A stretch of 64,000 nt of DNA from Kaistella carnis (GCF_003860585.1 NZ_CP034159.1:124001-188000), one strand, 5' to 3'; positions 54,186-63,464 are shown, counted from the stretch's first letter. Notes: generated by a model not told the origin, from the sequence alone. Translations and numbers: made by a program.

Positions 54186-55739
54186 TTGATAATCAATTAT
54201 ATGAGTATTAAATTTAAAGATTATAACCAGCAACAAAATTGGTTATTCCCACCATCAATCGAGGAATTGATTCCAGAAAATCATCCCGTTCGGGTCGTTA
54301 ATGGAATTATTGAACAACTGGATTTACGATTGCTCATTGAAGAGTATAGTAAAGATGGCAAACCGAGCTTTCATCCCAAGATGATGCTTAAGGTGATGGT
54401 TTACGCTTATATGGATAATACGTATTCCAGCAGGAAGATTGAAAAAGCGATGCGTGAGAATATTAATTTTATGTGGTTGTCCGCTCAACAGGTCGCAGAC
54501 CATAACACCATCGCACGTTTTCGGAGCAAGAAACTCAAGACTATTTTCAAAGACATTTTCAAACAGGTCGTCCTGTTATTAGCAGAGGAAGGACTCGTTA
54601 GCTTGAAAGAAGTTTTTACCGATGGAACTAAGATAGAGTCTATTGCCGGGAGATATACCTTCGTTTGGGGCAATGCCATTAAAACCAGAAAAGAGAAGAT
54701 GGCAGAACAACTTGAACAAATGTGGAACTATGCCCAAAGCATTGCTGAGGAAGAAGACAGCGATCCTACACCACCGGAGTTTAAAACCATCGATAGAGAT
54801 AAAATAGAGAAGACCGCCAAGAAAATAGAAGAGATCATCAGCAAAAACCCGCAGGCATCCACCAAAGCAAAGGCAAAATTAAGATACATTCAAAAGAATT
54901 TTTCTCAGAACCTGGATAAGTACGAGGAGCAGGAAAAACTTTTGGACGGACGTGGCAGTTATAGTAAGACCGATCCCGATGCCACATTTATGCGCATGAA
55001 AGATGATCATATGCAGAATGGGCAACTTAAACCCGCCTACAACGTGCAGGTAAGTTCGCAGTCCCAGTTTGTTATTCATTATACTTTACACCAAACCACC
55101 AATGATTTAAATACGCTTCAACCACACCTCAATACTTTTGAAGAACTTTATCAGTTTTTGCCGGAAGAACTTACTGCTGATGCTGGTTACGGCAGTGAAG
55201 AAAATTATGATTTTCTGGAAGAGAAAAATATAGAAACCTTCGTAAAATACAACACCTTCGATAAGGAACAGGGTATTTTAAAATCGAAAAGAAAGAAAAT
55301 CAACGAAGACTTTCACCGCGATAAACTTTATTATAACGAAGAGAAAGATCAGTATATCTGTCCGATGGGGCAACCGATGAATAAAATCACCAACCGAAAT
55401 CGAAAAACCAAAAGCGGTTATGCTCAGACAAGTTCACTGTACCAGGCTCAAAACTGCAACGGTTGTCCGCTGCGAGGGGCTTGCCATAAAGCCCAGGGAA
55501 ACAGAATAATAGAACGCAACCAAAATTTAGAACGGCATAAGGAGAGAGTTCGGGAAAACCTCTTGAGTGAAATCGGTGAAATAAAACGCAAACAACGCAC
55601 GGCGGATGTAGAACCCGTCTTTGCACATATCAAATCCAATCGGAACTTCAAGCGTTTTACACACACTGGAATAGAAAAAGTGGAATTAGAGTTCGGATTA
55701 CACGCTTTAGCACACAATCTAAGAAAAAAGAGTGCTTAA
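54186..55739 (+). CDS. IS1182 family transposase
   Basis: A 517-residue DDE transposase (from the ATG at 54186, or from the ATG at 54201 giving MSIKFKDYNQQQNWL, which is the usual family start). The DUF772-type N-terminal part reads LIPENHPVRVVNGIIEQLDL and FHPKMMLKVMVYAYMDNTYSSRKIE. Catalytic residues are the Asp of VFTDGTKIES, the Asp of TADAGYGSEEN and the Glu of VEPVFAHIKSN. The zinc-like CNGCPLRGACHKAQG motif near residue 430 is typical of the family. The frame is uninterrupted, so the element may be active. Confidence 0.93.
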   Translation: MIINYMSIKFKDYNQQQNWLFPPSIEELIPENHPVRVVNGIIEQLDLRLLIEEYSKDGKPSFHPKMMLKVMVYAYMDNTYSSRKIEKAMRENINFMWLSAQQVADHNTIARFRSKKLKTIFKDIFKQVVLLLAEEGLVSLKEVFTDGTKIESIAGRYTFVWGNAIKTRKEKMAEQLEQMWNYAQSIAEEEDSDPTPPEFKTIDRDKIEKTAKKIEEIISKNPQASTKAKAKLRYIQKNFSQNLDKYEEQEKLLDGRGSYSKTDPDATFMRMKDDHMQNGQLKPAYNVQVSSQSQFVIHYTLHQTTNDLNTLQPHLNTFEELYQFLPEELTADAGYGSEENYDFLEEKNIETFVKYNTFDKEQGILKSKRKKINEDFHRDKLYYNEEKDQYICPMGQPMNKITNRNRKTKSGYAQTSSLYQAQNCNGCPLRGACHKAQGNRIIERNQNLERHKERVRENLLSEIGEIKRKQRTADVEPVFAHIKSNRNFKRFTHTGIEKVELEFGLHALAHNLRKKSA

Positions 55740-55811
55740 GTAAGAGCACCTTTTTATCCTAATGTGCAAAAATCACAAATAATCAAAATTTAACGCTTTA
55801 CAAAAGAAAAT

Positions 55812-55850
55812 AAAAAAACCGCCTCAAATTTTATTTTGAGACGGCTTCTT
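55812..55850 (-). terminator. Mirror-image terminator at the right boundary of the IS1182 element
   Basis: Read on the minus strand it is GCCGTCTCA, a ten-base loop, TGAGGCGG and TTTTTTT: the same arms and wobble pair as the left hairpin, in the opposite orientation. No minus-strand gene lies to its right, so it would only act on transcripts entering the element. Confidence 0.7.
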
Positions 55851-55956
55851 CGTTGTTAGGAAGTATTTGGCCAATGTTAATAAAACTTAATATAAAAACG
55901 AGAAACCTATCACTCTTTTTCGGAAATTTGCACCACTAATCTCTAAATGAATAATA

Positions 55957-56595
55957 ATGGGAATCGGAAATATTTTTAAAATGTTCCAGCCGAAAGACAA
56001 AGTGTTTTTTGTACTGTTTGAAAAAGTTGCAGAAGAACTTGTAGCGATGTCAAAAGAATTTCACGAAAGTTTGTTGGACTTCGACATCAATGATGATACA
56101 ATGCTGCAGCACATGAGTGATTACGAACATCGGATGGATGATTTAACTCACGAAATCTTTGTTCAGCTCGGGGAAAATTTCATCACACCATTTGATAGAG
56201 AAGACATCAGTCATTTAGCCAGCGGTTTAGATGATATTGCTGATTTTATGTATGCTTCTGCTAAATACATCTATTTATACAAAGCACCACTTGATCCTGC
56301 TTATACTGAATTTACATTGTTGATTTATAAGTCTTGTCTTGAAGTTCAATCAGCTCTTAAGAACCTGAACGACTTTAAAGATCCTAAGGCAGTTAAAGAA
56401 TCTTGCATTAAAATCAACTCTTTTGAAAATATTGCTGATGATGTTTTAAGTCAGGCGATCGTTAAATTATTTGATACAAATGATGCGCTTTTGATCATCA
56501 AAGTAAAATCAGTTTTGGAATATCTTGAGACGGTAACCGACAAAGCAGAAGATGTTGCAAACACCATCGACAGTATTTTGATTAAATACGCTTAA
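55957..56595 (+). CDS. DUF47/PhoU-like phosphate transport regulator
   Basis: A 212-residue all-helical cytoplasmic protein of the DUF47 (TIGR00153-like) family. Regions such as LFEKVAEELVAMSKEF, YEHRMDDLTHEIFVQLGENFITPFDREDI and NTIDSILIKYA at the end match the family, which resembles PhoU. These genes usually lie next to Pit transporters, as here (30 bases upstream), and are thought to limit phosphate uptake. It carries no membrane segment. Confidence 0.93.
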   Translation: MGIGNIFKMFQPKDKVFFVLFEKVAEELVAMSKEFHESLLDFDINDDTMLQHMSDYEHRMDDLTHEIFVQLGENFITPFDREDISHLASGLDDIADFMYASAKYIYLYKAPLDPAYTEFTLLIYKSCLEVQSALKNLNDFKDPKAVKESCIKINSFENIADDVLSQAIVKLFDTNDALLIIKVKSVLEYLETVTDKAEDVANTIDSILIKYA

Positions 56596-56625
56596 TCTAT
56601 TCCTTAATTTATTATAAACAACAGA

Positions 56626-57768
56626 ATGGATTTACCAATTCTACTTGTCATCATCATTGTATTAGCCTTAGTATTTGACTATATCAATGGTTTCCACGAT
56701 GCCGCCAACTCAATTGCGACCATCGTTTCCACTAAGGTTTTAACTCCTTTTCAGGCAGTTCTTTGGGCTGCAGTCTGGAATTTCGCAGCATTTTTCTTAG
56801 CTGCTTATGTAATCGGAGAATTTAAAATCGGTAATACCATTGCCAAATCGGTCAATACTGATTTCATCAATCTTGAAGTTATATTTGCCGGATTAGTCGC
56901 CGCAATCGCCTGGAATTTATTAACCTGGTGGTTTGGGATTCCGTCTTCTTCTTCCCACACCTTAATTGGAGGTTTCTTAGGTGCTGCGTTAATGCATGCC
57001 TTGGTGACTGATTATCATGTGATTGCTTTGGCTCAACCGGACCTGGCTACTTTTGATAAACTGATTCTGGCCTTTAAGCAACTCTTTACGCAGAATGTAG
57101 TCAGGTATGATAAAGTGATTCCGATCTTTTTATTCATTTTCCTGGCACCTTTAATTGGTTCTGCGATTTCAATATTGATCACTTTATTTATTGTTAATGT
57201 ATCGAAAAGATCAAGTCCAAGAAAAGCAGATAATGTCTTCAAAAAGTTGCAGTTGGCTTCTTCAGCATTATTCAGTTTAGGACACGGTACCAACGATGCG
57301 CAAAAAGTAATGGGGATAATCGGCGCAGCTGTGATCTACCATCATACGCAAACCTTGCATGATCCTGTGTATTTGGCTTTAGACAGTACGCATCAGTTTA
57401 ACTACTTTGTAGAACATTATTTCTGGGTGCCTTTTACTTCATTTTTAATGATTGCTTTAGGAACCATGAGTGGAGGTTGGAAAATTGTGAAAACAATGGG
57501 AACCCGTATCACAAAAGTAACTCCACTGGAAGGTGTTGCGGCTGAAACTGCAGGAGCGATCACGCTTTTCATTTCAGAGCATTTCGGAATTCCAGTTTCT
57601 ACTACACACACCATCACCGGTGCCATCATCGGGGTAGGCGTTACCAAAAGAGTTTCCGCAGTACGCTGGGGAATCACGGTAAGTTTATTGTGGGCCTGGA
57701 TTTTAACCATTCCAATTTCAGCAATGGTTGCAGGACTTTCATATTTAATCGTGGTCTTTGTAAGATAA
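56626..57768 (+). CDS. Inorganic phosphate transporter, PiT family
   Basis: A 380-residue membrane protein with about ten to eleven helices. Both family repeats are visible: FDYINGFHDAANSIATIVSTKVLTP in the first half (about residues 17-40) and LFSLGHGTNDAQKVMGIIG in the second (about 215-235), each with the conserved GxNDxx core. It imports phosphate, probably as a metal-phosphate complex with protons. Length and motifs are normal, and it shares an operon with the DUF47 gene. Confidence 0.96.
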   Translation: MDLPILLVIIIVLALVFDYINGFHDAANSIATIVSTKVLTPFQAVLWAAVWNFAAFFLAAYVIGEFKIGNTIAKSVNTDFINLEVIFAGLVAAIAWNLLTWWFGIPSSSSHTLIGGFLGAALMHALVTDYHVIALAQPDLATFDKLILAFKQLFTQNVVRYDKVIPIFLFIFLAPLIGSAISILITLFIVNVSKRSSPRKADNVFKKLQLASSALFSLGHGTNDAQKVMGIIGAAVIYHHTQTLHDPVYLALDSTHQFNYFVEHYFWVPFTSFLMIALGTMSGGWKIVKTMGTRITKVTPLEGVAAETAGAITLFISEHFGIPVSTTHTITGAIIGVGVTKRVSAVRWGITVSLLWAWILTIPISAMVAGLSYLIVVFVR

Positions 57769-57785
57769 ACAACATTCCTTTATAT

Positions 57786-57818
57786 AAAAGCCATCTCAGG
57801 AGAGATGGCTTTTTTTTT
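57786..57818 (+). terminator. Intrinsic terminator of the Pit operon
   Basis: A perfect 12-bp stem (AAAAGCCATCTC / GAGATGGCTTTT) with a four-base loop and a run of T. Confidence 0.88.
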
Positions 57819-57855
57819 GTTCTCATTTTAGTCGTTAGATAATTATTATAAATCG

Positions 57856-57863
57856 TATTTTTG
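57856..57863 (+). promoter_or_regulatory. Putative -7 element of the polyprenyl synthetase gene
   Basis: TATTTTTG followed by C, 16 bases before the ATG. Confidence 0.45.
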
Positions 57864-57879
57864 CACAAACAAGAAATTT

Positions 57880-58851
57880 ATGCAGTTTTTAGATGAATAT
57901 CAAGAGATGGTTGCCACTGCAATCCAAAAATATATTTTCAAAGATAAACCGGAGGAACTCTATGGTCCTATGAATTATATTATTTCACATGGCGGGAAAA
58001 GACTTCGTCCTATGATGGTCTTAATGGCGTGTGAAATGTTTGGAGGCGATTTAAAGAAAGCAATTAAACCTGCATTGGCCATTGAGTTCTTTCATAACTT
58101 TACCTTGATTCATGATGATATTATGGACGAAGCGCCTCTTCGTCGAAATAAACCAACCATTCATACTTTACATGGCATCAATACGGGAATTCTCTCAGGT
58201 GATGCCCTTATGTTTAAAGCCATTAAGTTTTTTGAAGATTTAGAGCCGGAGCTTTATAAAGCGTGTATGCGCGTTTTTATTCACACTGGATTATTGCTTT
58301 GTGAAGGACAGCAGTACGATATTAATTTCGAAACGCAGGAAGAAGTGACCTTTAATGACTATATCAGAATGATTACCTATAAAACCGGAATTTTAAGTGC
58401 GTCATCTTTTGAAATTGGTGCTTTAATTGCCGGTGCAGATTTTAAAGATGCAAAAGCCATTTTTAATTTTGGAAAACACGTGGGAATCGCCTTCCAGATT
58501 ATGGATGATTATTTAGATGTCTTTGGAAACCAGGAGCAGTTTGGGAAGAAACACGCAGGAGATATTTATGAAAATAAGAAAACTGTTCTATATCTTTTAG
58601 CCAAAGAACATGGGACAGAAGAAGAAAGAAAAGAACTCGAATTCTGGTACTCCAAAAAGACAGATAATGTGGATAAAGTGTACAGTGTAGAAAAGATTTT
58701 CCGTCGCACTAGAGTTGATGAGAAAACCTTGCACCTTATTCAGGAACACAACGCTTTGGCTCAGCAATATCTGAACAAAATCAATGTTTCCGATGAGAAG
58801 AAAAAACCGTTTATCGAACTCGCCAATTACTTGTTGCGCAGAGAAAGCTAA
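57880..58851 (+). CDS. Polyprenyl synthetase family protein
   Basis: A 323-residue all-helical trans-prenyltransferase. The two aspartate-rich metal sites are present: LIHDDIMDEAPLRRNKP (about residues 84-100) and FQIMDDYLDVFG (about 205-216), together with ISHGGKRLRPMMVLM near residue 30. It condenses isopentenyl diphosphate with an allylic diphosphate to make an isoprenoid diphosphate, used for quinones, carotenoids or lipid carriers. The residues before the first Asp motif (FFHNFT) suggest a product longer than C15, but chain length cannot be fixed here. Confidence 0.94.
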   Translation: MQFLDEYQEMVATAIQKYIFKDKPEELYGPMNYIISHGGKRLRPMMVLMACEMFGGDLKKAIKPALAIEFFHNFTLIHDDIMDEAPLRRNKPTIHTLHGINTGILSGDALMFKAIKFFEDLEPELYKACMRVFIHTGLLLCEGQQYDINFETQEEVTFNDYIRMITYKTGILSASSFEIGALIAGADFKDAKAIFNFGKHVGIAFQIMDDYLDVFGNQEQFGKKHAGDIYENKKTVLYLLAKEHGTEEERKELEFWYSKKTDNVDKVYSVEKIFRRTRVDEKTLHLIQEHNALAQQYLNKINVSDEKKKPFIELANYLLRRES

Positions 58852-58919
58852 CCCCTGTTTTTTAGGATTCAATCTGCAAATTAAATTATCACCAAATCAT
58901 CCAATCGTCCAGCCTACCT

Positions 58920-59870
58920 ATGAAATTCAGAACGGAAGTAGAAATACCAAATTCCAGTAAAAAAATTGAAGTTGAAGATCAAATCTTTTCAATCGGTTCC
59001 TGTTTTGCGACGGAGATGACAGATCTTCTTCAGAGTGGACAATTACAAACATTCAACAATCCTTTTGGGACTTTGTTTAATCCTTATTCCGTTAATCAAG
59101 CGGTTAAAAAATTGCACAATGCAGATTTTTACACAGAGGGAGATTTGATCAGTTTTAATGAAGAAGTGATCTCTCTGGATCATCATACTTCCTTTAATTC
59201 TCGGTTTCTGCATCAGACTTTAGACCGAATTAATTCTCAAATCGAGTTGGGAAACCAATTTCTGCAGAATACAAAATGGATTTTGATCACCTACGGAAGT
59301 TCCTATATCTATGAATTTCTGCCGAAGAAAAAACTCGTTGCAAATTGTCACAAAATACCTGCAAAATATTTTGAAAAACGCTTGTTAACTCATCTGGAAA
59401 TCACAGATTCTATCTATGAAACGATTGTCAATTTGCAGGATATTGCCACAGATGATGTTCAGATTTTATTCACCGTTTCGCCCGTTCGTCATACAAAAGA
59501 TGGAATGGTAGAAAACACGCTGAGCAAATCAAAAATAATTACGGCGTTGCACGAGATTTTACCCCAATTTGAAAACTGCCACTATTTACCGGCTTATGAA
59601 ATTTTAATGGACGATCTGCGGGATTATCGATTTTATAAAGAAGATTTAATTCACCCCAATAAACAGGCGATTTTGTACATCTGGGAAAAGTTCGGAAACG
59701 CTTATTTCTCTGATAATACTATGGATTTCATAGAGGAGAATTTGAAAATTGCAAAATCTTTGGATCATAAAACAGTAGATGAAAAGAATCCAAAATATCA
59801 AGAATTTCTAGAGAAATTGAAAGCACGGATCTCAGTTCAGCAAGCCAAAGTGAAGCATAAAATATTTTAA
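58920..59870 (+). CDS. GSCFA domain protein
   Basis: A 316-residue protein that carries the name-giving motif of the GSCFA family: FSIGSCFATEMTDLL (about residues 23-37). Further family traits are NPFGTLFNPYSVNQAV, LDHHTSFNS, and FTVSPVRHTKDGMVENTLSKS. The family resembles SGNH/GDSL hydrolases, and Ser in GSCF plus DLIHPNKQAILYIW (an Asp-X2-His near the end) could make the catalytic set. The natural substrate is unknown. It is cytoplasmic by lack of a signal. Confidence 0.92.
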   Translation: MKFRTEVEIPNSSKKIEVEDQIFSIGSCFATEMTDLLQSGQLQTFNNPFGTLFNPYSVNQAVKKLHNADFYTEGDLISFNEEVISLDHHTSFNSRFLHQTLDRINSQIELGNQFLQNTKWILITYGSSYIYEFLPKKKLVANCHKIPAKYFEKRLLTHLEITDSIYETIVNLQDIATDDVQILFTVSPVRHTKDGMVENTLSKSKIITALHEILPQFENCHYLPAYEILMDDLRDYRFYKEDLIHPNKQAILYIWEKFGNAYFSDNTMDFIEENLKIAKSLDHKTVDEKNPKYQEFLEKLKARISVQQAKVKHKIF

Positions 59871-59877
59871 AATAATT

Positions 59878-59966
59878 TGGGCAGACAATTCCGCCTTCCG
59901 TTCCCGCTATTTTTTTGCCGGTGCATTGGCCAACGCAAAAAATGAGCTCCACTCAAGTCGGGCTGC
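59878..59966 (-). repeat. Structured intergenic element, copy B
   Basis: An 89-base relative of the element at 38652-38734. It runs from GGGCAG to GGGCTGC and keeps TTCCGTTCCCGC and GAGCTCCACTCAAGTCGGGCTGC. The central stem here is ATTTTTTTGC (59909-59918) with GCAAAAAAT (59935-59943), against a T-run plus AC with GTAAAAAAG in copy A: an A-T pair has become G-C on both sides, which supports a real stem. Confidence 0.7.
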
Positions 59967-60039
59967 AATTTAGTTTTATCTGGAAAGATATGTTATAAAA
60001 GGTAAGATCTCCAGTATTTACAATTAATTATCAAGAAAT

Positions 60040-60804
60040 ATGATCGATACGCATACTCATTTATACTCCGAAGAATTCGACGAAGACCGAAAAGAAATGA
60101 TCGAAAGAGCGATCAGTAAAGGTGTTTCTAAATTTTATCTTCCAGCCATTAATTCTGAAACGCACGAAAAGATGCTCGCATTAGAAAGTGAATATCCGAA
60201 TCAGATTTTCTCTATGATGGGACTTCATCCATGTTATGTAAAACCTGAATCCTGGGAACAGGAACTGAAATTGGTTGATAATTATTTAAACCAAAGACCA
60301 TTCGCCGCCATCGGTGAAATCGGAATTGATTTATATTGGGATAAAACTACTTTAGATATTCAGGTAAAAGCGTTCGAACAGCAAATCGACTGGGCAATTG
60401 AAAGGGATATGCCCATTGTGATTCACACCAGAGAAAGTTTCGATGAAACATTTGAAGTTTTAGAAAGAAAAAAACATCCTAAATTACGGGGGATCTTTCA
60501 CTGTTTTTCCGGGAATTTAGAGCAGGCAAAACGAGCAATTGATCTTCAGTTTATTCTGGGAATCGGTGGAGTAGTCACCTTTAAAAATGGAAAGATCGAT
60601 CAGTTCTTAAACGAAATTCCGTTAGATAAAATCGTCTTAGAAACCGACTCTCCTTATTTAGCACCTGTTCCACACCGCGGAAAAAGAAACGAAAGTTCTT
60701 ATCTGGATCTGGTCGTGGGAAAACTCGTGAATATCTATAATAAAGACTTTTCCGAGATCGACCGAATTACGACAGATAACGCAAATCGGATTTTTAATAG
60801 GTAA
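60040..60804 (+). CDS. TatD family metal-dependent hydrolase
   Basis: A 254-residue member of the TatD DNase family. The metal-binding HxH is DTHTHLYSEEF (His4 and His6), the Glu is in AIGEIGIDLYW (about 91), further His residues in VIHTRESFDE and FHCFSGN, and the last Asp in ETDSPYLAPV. TatD proteins are 3'-5' exonucleases involved in DNA or RNA quality control. There is no link to the Tat system despite the name. The acyltransferase gene follows 9 bases later. Confidence 0.95.
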   Translation: MIDTHTHLYSEEFDEDRKEMIERAISKGVSKFYLPAINSETHEKMLALESEYPNQIFSMMGLHPCYVKPESWEQELKLVDNYLNQRPFAAIGEIGIDLYWDKTTLDIQVKAFEQQIDWAIERDMPIVIHTRESFDETFEVLERKKHPKLRGIFHCFSGNLEQAKRAIDLQFILGIGGVVTFKNGKIDQFLNEIPLDKIVLETDSPYLAPVPHRGKRNESSYLDLVVGKLVNIYNKDFSEIDRITTDNANRIFNR

Positions 60805-60813
60805 AGAAAGATC

Positions 60814-61935
60814 ATGAAAGAGAAATTCGACAGCATAAGATTTTATCATCCTGAAGAAGTGAATCCTGCGATACGCTTTATAATGCGCCATCCTATGATG
60901 AAACTTCTCCTGAATTATAGTCTTCCCAATATTTCAGATGAAAAAATACAGCAAATTGTTGGCGATATCAATTCGATCGAAGATTTTCAGAACGTCATTA
61001 TTTACCCAAGTATCAAGAACGTTTTGAAAGAAAGTTCTGACGGATTTACTATTTCCGGAGCAGAAAATTTGAATAAAAAGGATTCATATCTTTTTATATC
61101 CAATCACCGGGATATTCTTTTAGACACCTGTTTGTTAAATTTTGCTTTGTTAGAGAAAGGTTTAAACCTTACAGCATCGGCCATTGGAGATAATTTGGTG
61201 GAAAGAGATTTGTATCTTATTTTGGCAAAACTAAACCGGAATTTTTTTGTAAAACGGAGTGCGGGGCCACGGGAACTTTTGGAAAACAGCAAACTTTTAT
61301 CTGAATATATTTTCCAATTATTAACCAATGAAAATCGGTCGGTTTGGATTGCGCAGCGGGAAGGTCGTGCTAAAGACGGTAATGATTTCACTCAAGCTGG
61401 CGTTTTGAAAATGATTTCTATGTTTGATGCGCAAAGTAAACCTTGTCAATATTTTAAAAAACTAAAAGTAGTTCCTGTTTCTATTTCTTATGAGTTAGAC
61501 CCGACAGACAAATTAAAAGTTGAAAAAATGTGTGCAGATGATCAGAATCAAGAAAAGCACAAAAACGAAGATTTTCTCAATATTATGACGGGAATTTCTG
61601 GCCAGAAGAAAAGAATTCACCTACATTTTGGCAAGATAGAAGATGAGATTTATACGGATATTGAAAACTCGGTTTCAAATTCTAATAAACAAATAAAGGA
61701 GTTAGCAGAGGTTTTAACCAAAAAAATTGTAGAGGGTTATAAACTTTGGCCAAGTAATTATATTGCTGCAGATTTACTTAAAAACACCACAATATATTCG
61801 AAATATTATACTGAAAAGGAAAAGCAATTCTTTATCAAACGAATGAATTTAAGCATTGTTAAAGATAACAGTTGTATGAATCAAGCGCTTTTGGAAATGT
61901 ATGCAAATCCCGTTTTTAACAAACAAAATCTATAA
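60814..61935 (+). CDS. 1-acyl-glycerol-3-phosphate acyltransferase-like protein
   Basis: A 373-residue membrane-associated acyltransferase of the PlsC superfamily. The catalytic motif is SNHRDILLDTCLLN (about residues 94-107; HX4D), with GPRELLENSKLL near 150 and the phosphate-binding WIAQREGRAKDGNDFTQAGVLKM near 180. It is longer than PlsC (about 240 residues), with an N-terminal leader of 90 residues and a C-terminal extension, as in the large glycerol acyltransferase-like group. It would esterify a fatty acid onto a phospholipid precursor. It probably shares a transcript with tatD. Confidence 0.88.
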   Translation: MKEKFDSIRFYHPEEVNPAIRFIMRHPMMKLLLNYSLPNISDEKIQQIVGDINSIEDFQNVIIYPSIKNVLKESSDGFTISGAENLNKKDSYLFISNHRDILLDTCLLNFALLEKGLNLTASAIGDNLVERDLYLILAKLNRNFFVKRSAGPRELLENSKLLSEYIFQLLTNENRSVWIAQREGRAKDGNDFTQAGVLKMISMFDAQSKPCQYFKKLKVVPVSISYELDPTDKLKVEKMCADDQNQEKHKNEDFLNIMTGISGQKKRIHLHFGKIEDEIYTDIENSVSNSNKQIKELAEVLTKKIVEGYKLWPSNYIAADLLKNTTIYSKYYTEKEKQFFIKRMNLSIVKDNSCMNQALLEMYANPVFNKQNL

Positions 61936-61938
61936 AAA

Positions 61939-61988
61939 ATGCCACGAATTCACGAATGATTAATTCGCGAGTTCGTGGCAAATGTTTT
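61939..61988 (+). terminator. Long imperfect hairpin after the acyltransferase gene
   Basis: TGCCACGAATTCACGAAT and ATTCGCGAGTTCGTGGCA form an 18-bp stem with two mismatches, followed by TGTTTTTT. It probably ends the acyltransferase transcript; the GCCACGAATTC words are also typical of dispersed repeats in this group. Confidence 0.7.
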
Positions 61989-61999
61989 TTGGCAACAAC

Positions 62000-63256
62000 C
62001 TATTTCCCTCTCGAAAAATTACTCTTATTGTTAGGCTTCTTACTATGACTGTTGCTTGCATTCCCTTGGCCTTGCGGTCTTGGTCTGAAAGGTTTGTTAT
62101 TAGAATCTCTTTTCTCAGCTACTAAATTATCTGTATGGAAAGGATGATCTCTTTCAACCGGAATTTTCTTACCGATCAATTTCTCTGTATTCTTCAGATT
62201 CAATAAATCTAAACCATCAACGAAAGAGATTGAACTTCCTTCTGCGCCAGCTCTTCCTGTTCTACCAATACGGTGAACGTAAGTTTCAGACACATCAGAC
62301 AATTCGAAATTCACGACGTATTTCAGTTCGTCAATATCAATTCCTCTAGCTGCAATATCAGTTGCAACCAAGATTCTGGTTTTCCCGGATTTAAAGTTGG
62401 AAAGTGCATTCTGTCTTGCATTCTGAGACTTATTTCCGTGAATGGCTTCGGCAGAAATTTTATGACTCTGTAATTTTCGTGCAATTTTATCAGCACCATG
62501 TTTTGTACGGGAAAATACCAATACAGATTCTTTGATGTCTTTTTGTAAAATATGCGTCAAAAGATCAAGTTTATCGTTTTTATCTACAAAATAAACTTTT
62601 TGCTGAATGGTGTCTGCAGTTGCAGAAACCGGTGCTACTTCAATTTTTACAGGATTTGTAAGCATTGAATTTGCCAGTTTGTTAATTTCTTCCGGGAATG
62701 TTGCCGAGAAGAAAAGGGTTTGTCTTTTGGGTGGCAGTAATTTGATGATTCTTTTCACATCGTGTACAAATCCCATATCGAGCATTCTGTCGGCTTCATC
62801 TAAAACGAAAACTTCCAGATCTTTGAGGGAAATAATTCCTTGAGAAATAAAATCCAGCAATCTTCCCGGAGTCGCTACCAAGATATCAACACCTCTTTTT
62901 AGCGCGGTTTCTTGGGAACCTTGTTTTACACCACCGAAAACAACGAGATTTCTTAATCTTAAGTGTCTTCCGTAGGATTTAAAACTTTCATCAATCTGAA
63001 TGGCCAATTCTCGTGTTGGCGTAAGAATCAAAACCTTGATGTTATTGTTTTTTTGGCTTTTAGTGGCTAAATTTTGTAAAATAGGAATCGCAAATGCTGC
63101 GGTTTTTCCTGTTCCTGTTTGTGCAGTTCCCAATAAATCTCTGCCCTGTAATATGTGCGGGATCGATTTTTCCTGAATAGGGGTTGGTTGGGTGTAACCC
63201 TCTTCCTTTAGCGCTTTTGCGATAGGATCAATTAGTTGTAGGTCGGTAAAATTCAA
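62000..63256 (-). CDS. DEAD-box RNA helicase (RhlE-like)
   Basis: A 418-residue RNA helicase. Core motifs are GYTQPTPIQEKSIP (Q motif), GTAQTGTGKTAAFAIP (motif I), LDEADRMLDMGF (about residue 150), FFSATF, VATDIAARGIDIDEL and YVHRIGRTGRAGAEG. The tail after residue 375 is short and basic with Asn, Ser, Gly and Arg (RPRPQGQGNASNSHSKK), as in RhlE relatives. It differs from the longer helicase at 52307 in lacking the DbpA-like domain. It would remodel rRNA or mRNA. The upstream region holds a -7 element and a leader of about 165 bases. Confidence 0.95.
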   Translation of the reverse strand: MNFTDLQLIDPIAKALKEEGYTQPTPIQEKSIPHILQGRDLLGTAQTGTGKTAAFAIPILQNLATKSQKNNNIKVLILTPTRELAIQIDESFKSYGRHLRLRNLVVFGGVKQGSQETALKRGVDILVATPGRLLDFISQGIISLKDLEVFVLDEADRMLDMGFVHDVKRIIKLLPPKRQTLFFSATFPEEINKLANSMLTNPVKIEVAPVSATADTIQQKVYFVDKNDKLDLLTHILQKDIKESVLVFSRTKHGADKIARKLQSHKISAEAIHGNKSQNARQNALSNFKSGKTRILVATDIAARGIDIDELKYVVNFELSDVSETYVHRIGRTGRAGAEGSSISFVDGLDLLNLKNTEKLIGKKIPVERDHPFHTDNLVAEKRDSNNKPFRPRPQGQGNASNSHSKKPNNKSNFSRGK

Positions 63257-63422
63257 ATGAAATGTTTTTAATTAAAATGAAACTCGTGTCATTCTTAATA
63301 TCATGAAACGAAGAAAATGAAGCATAAAAACTTTTTGAGTTTTCAAATCCGCAGGGAAGCGGTTTCATCTAGAATGACTACGTCCATAAAAAATCCTTCC
63401 GCAAAGAAGGAATTTAGTTTTG

Positions 63423-63430
63423 CAAAGATA
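63423..63430 (-). promoter_or_regulatory. Putative promoter of the RhlE-like helicase
   Basis: On the minus strand TATCTTTG matches TAnnTTTG. A TTTG lies about 16 bases upstream, close to the -33 position. It predicts a 5' leader of about 165 bases before the start at 63256. Confidence 0.5.
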
Positions 63431-63464
63431 GTTTATTTATTTTTAGCAAATAATAACCATCTTA

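Larger units (their letters stand above)
54109..55850 (+). mobile_element. IS1182-family insertion sequence, approximate limits
   Basis: A full-length transposase gene is flanked by mirror-image copies of one hairpin (54109-54138 and 55812-55850), each with the same G-U wobble pair. I take these as the element limits; no certain terminal repeat or target duplication could be found beyond them, so both borders could be off by tens of bases. It lies between the helicase and the Pit phosphate genes. Confidence 0.6.
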
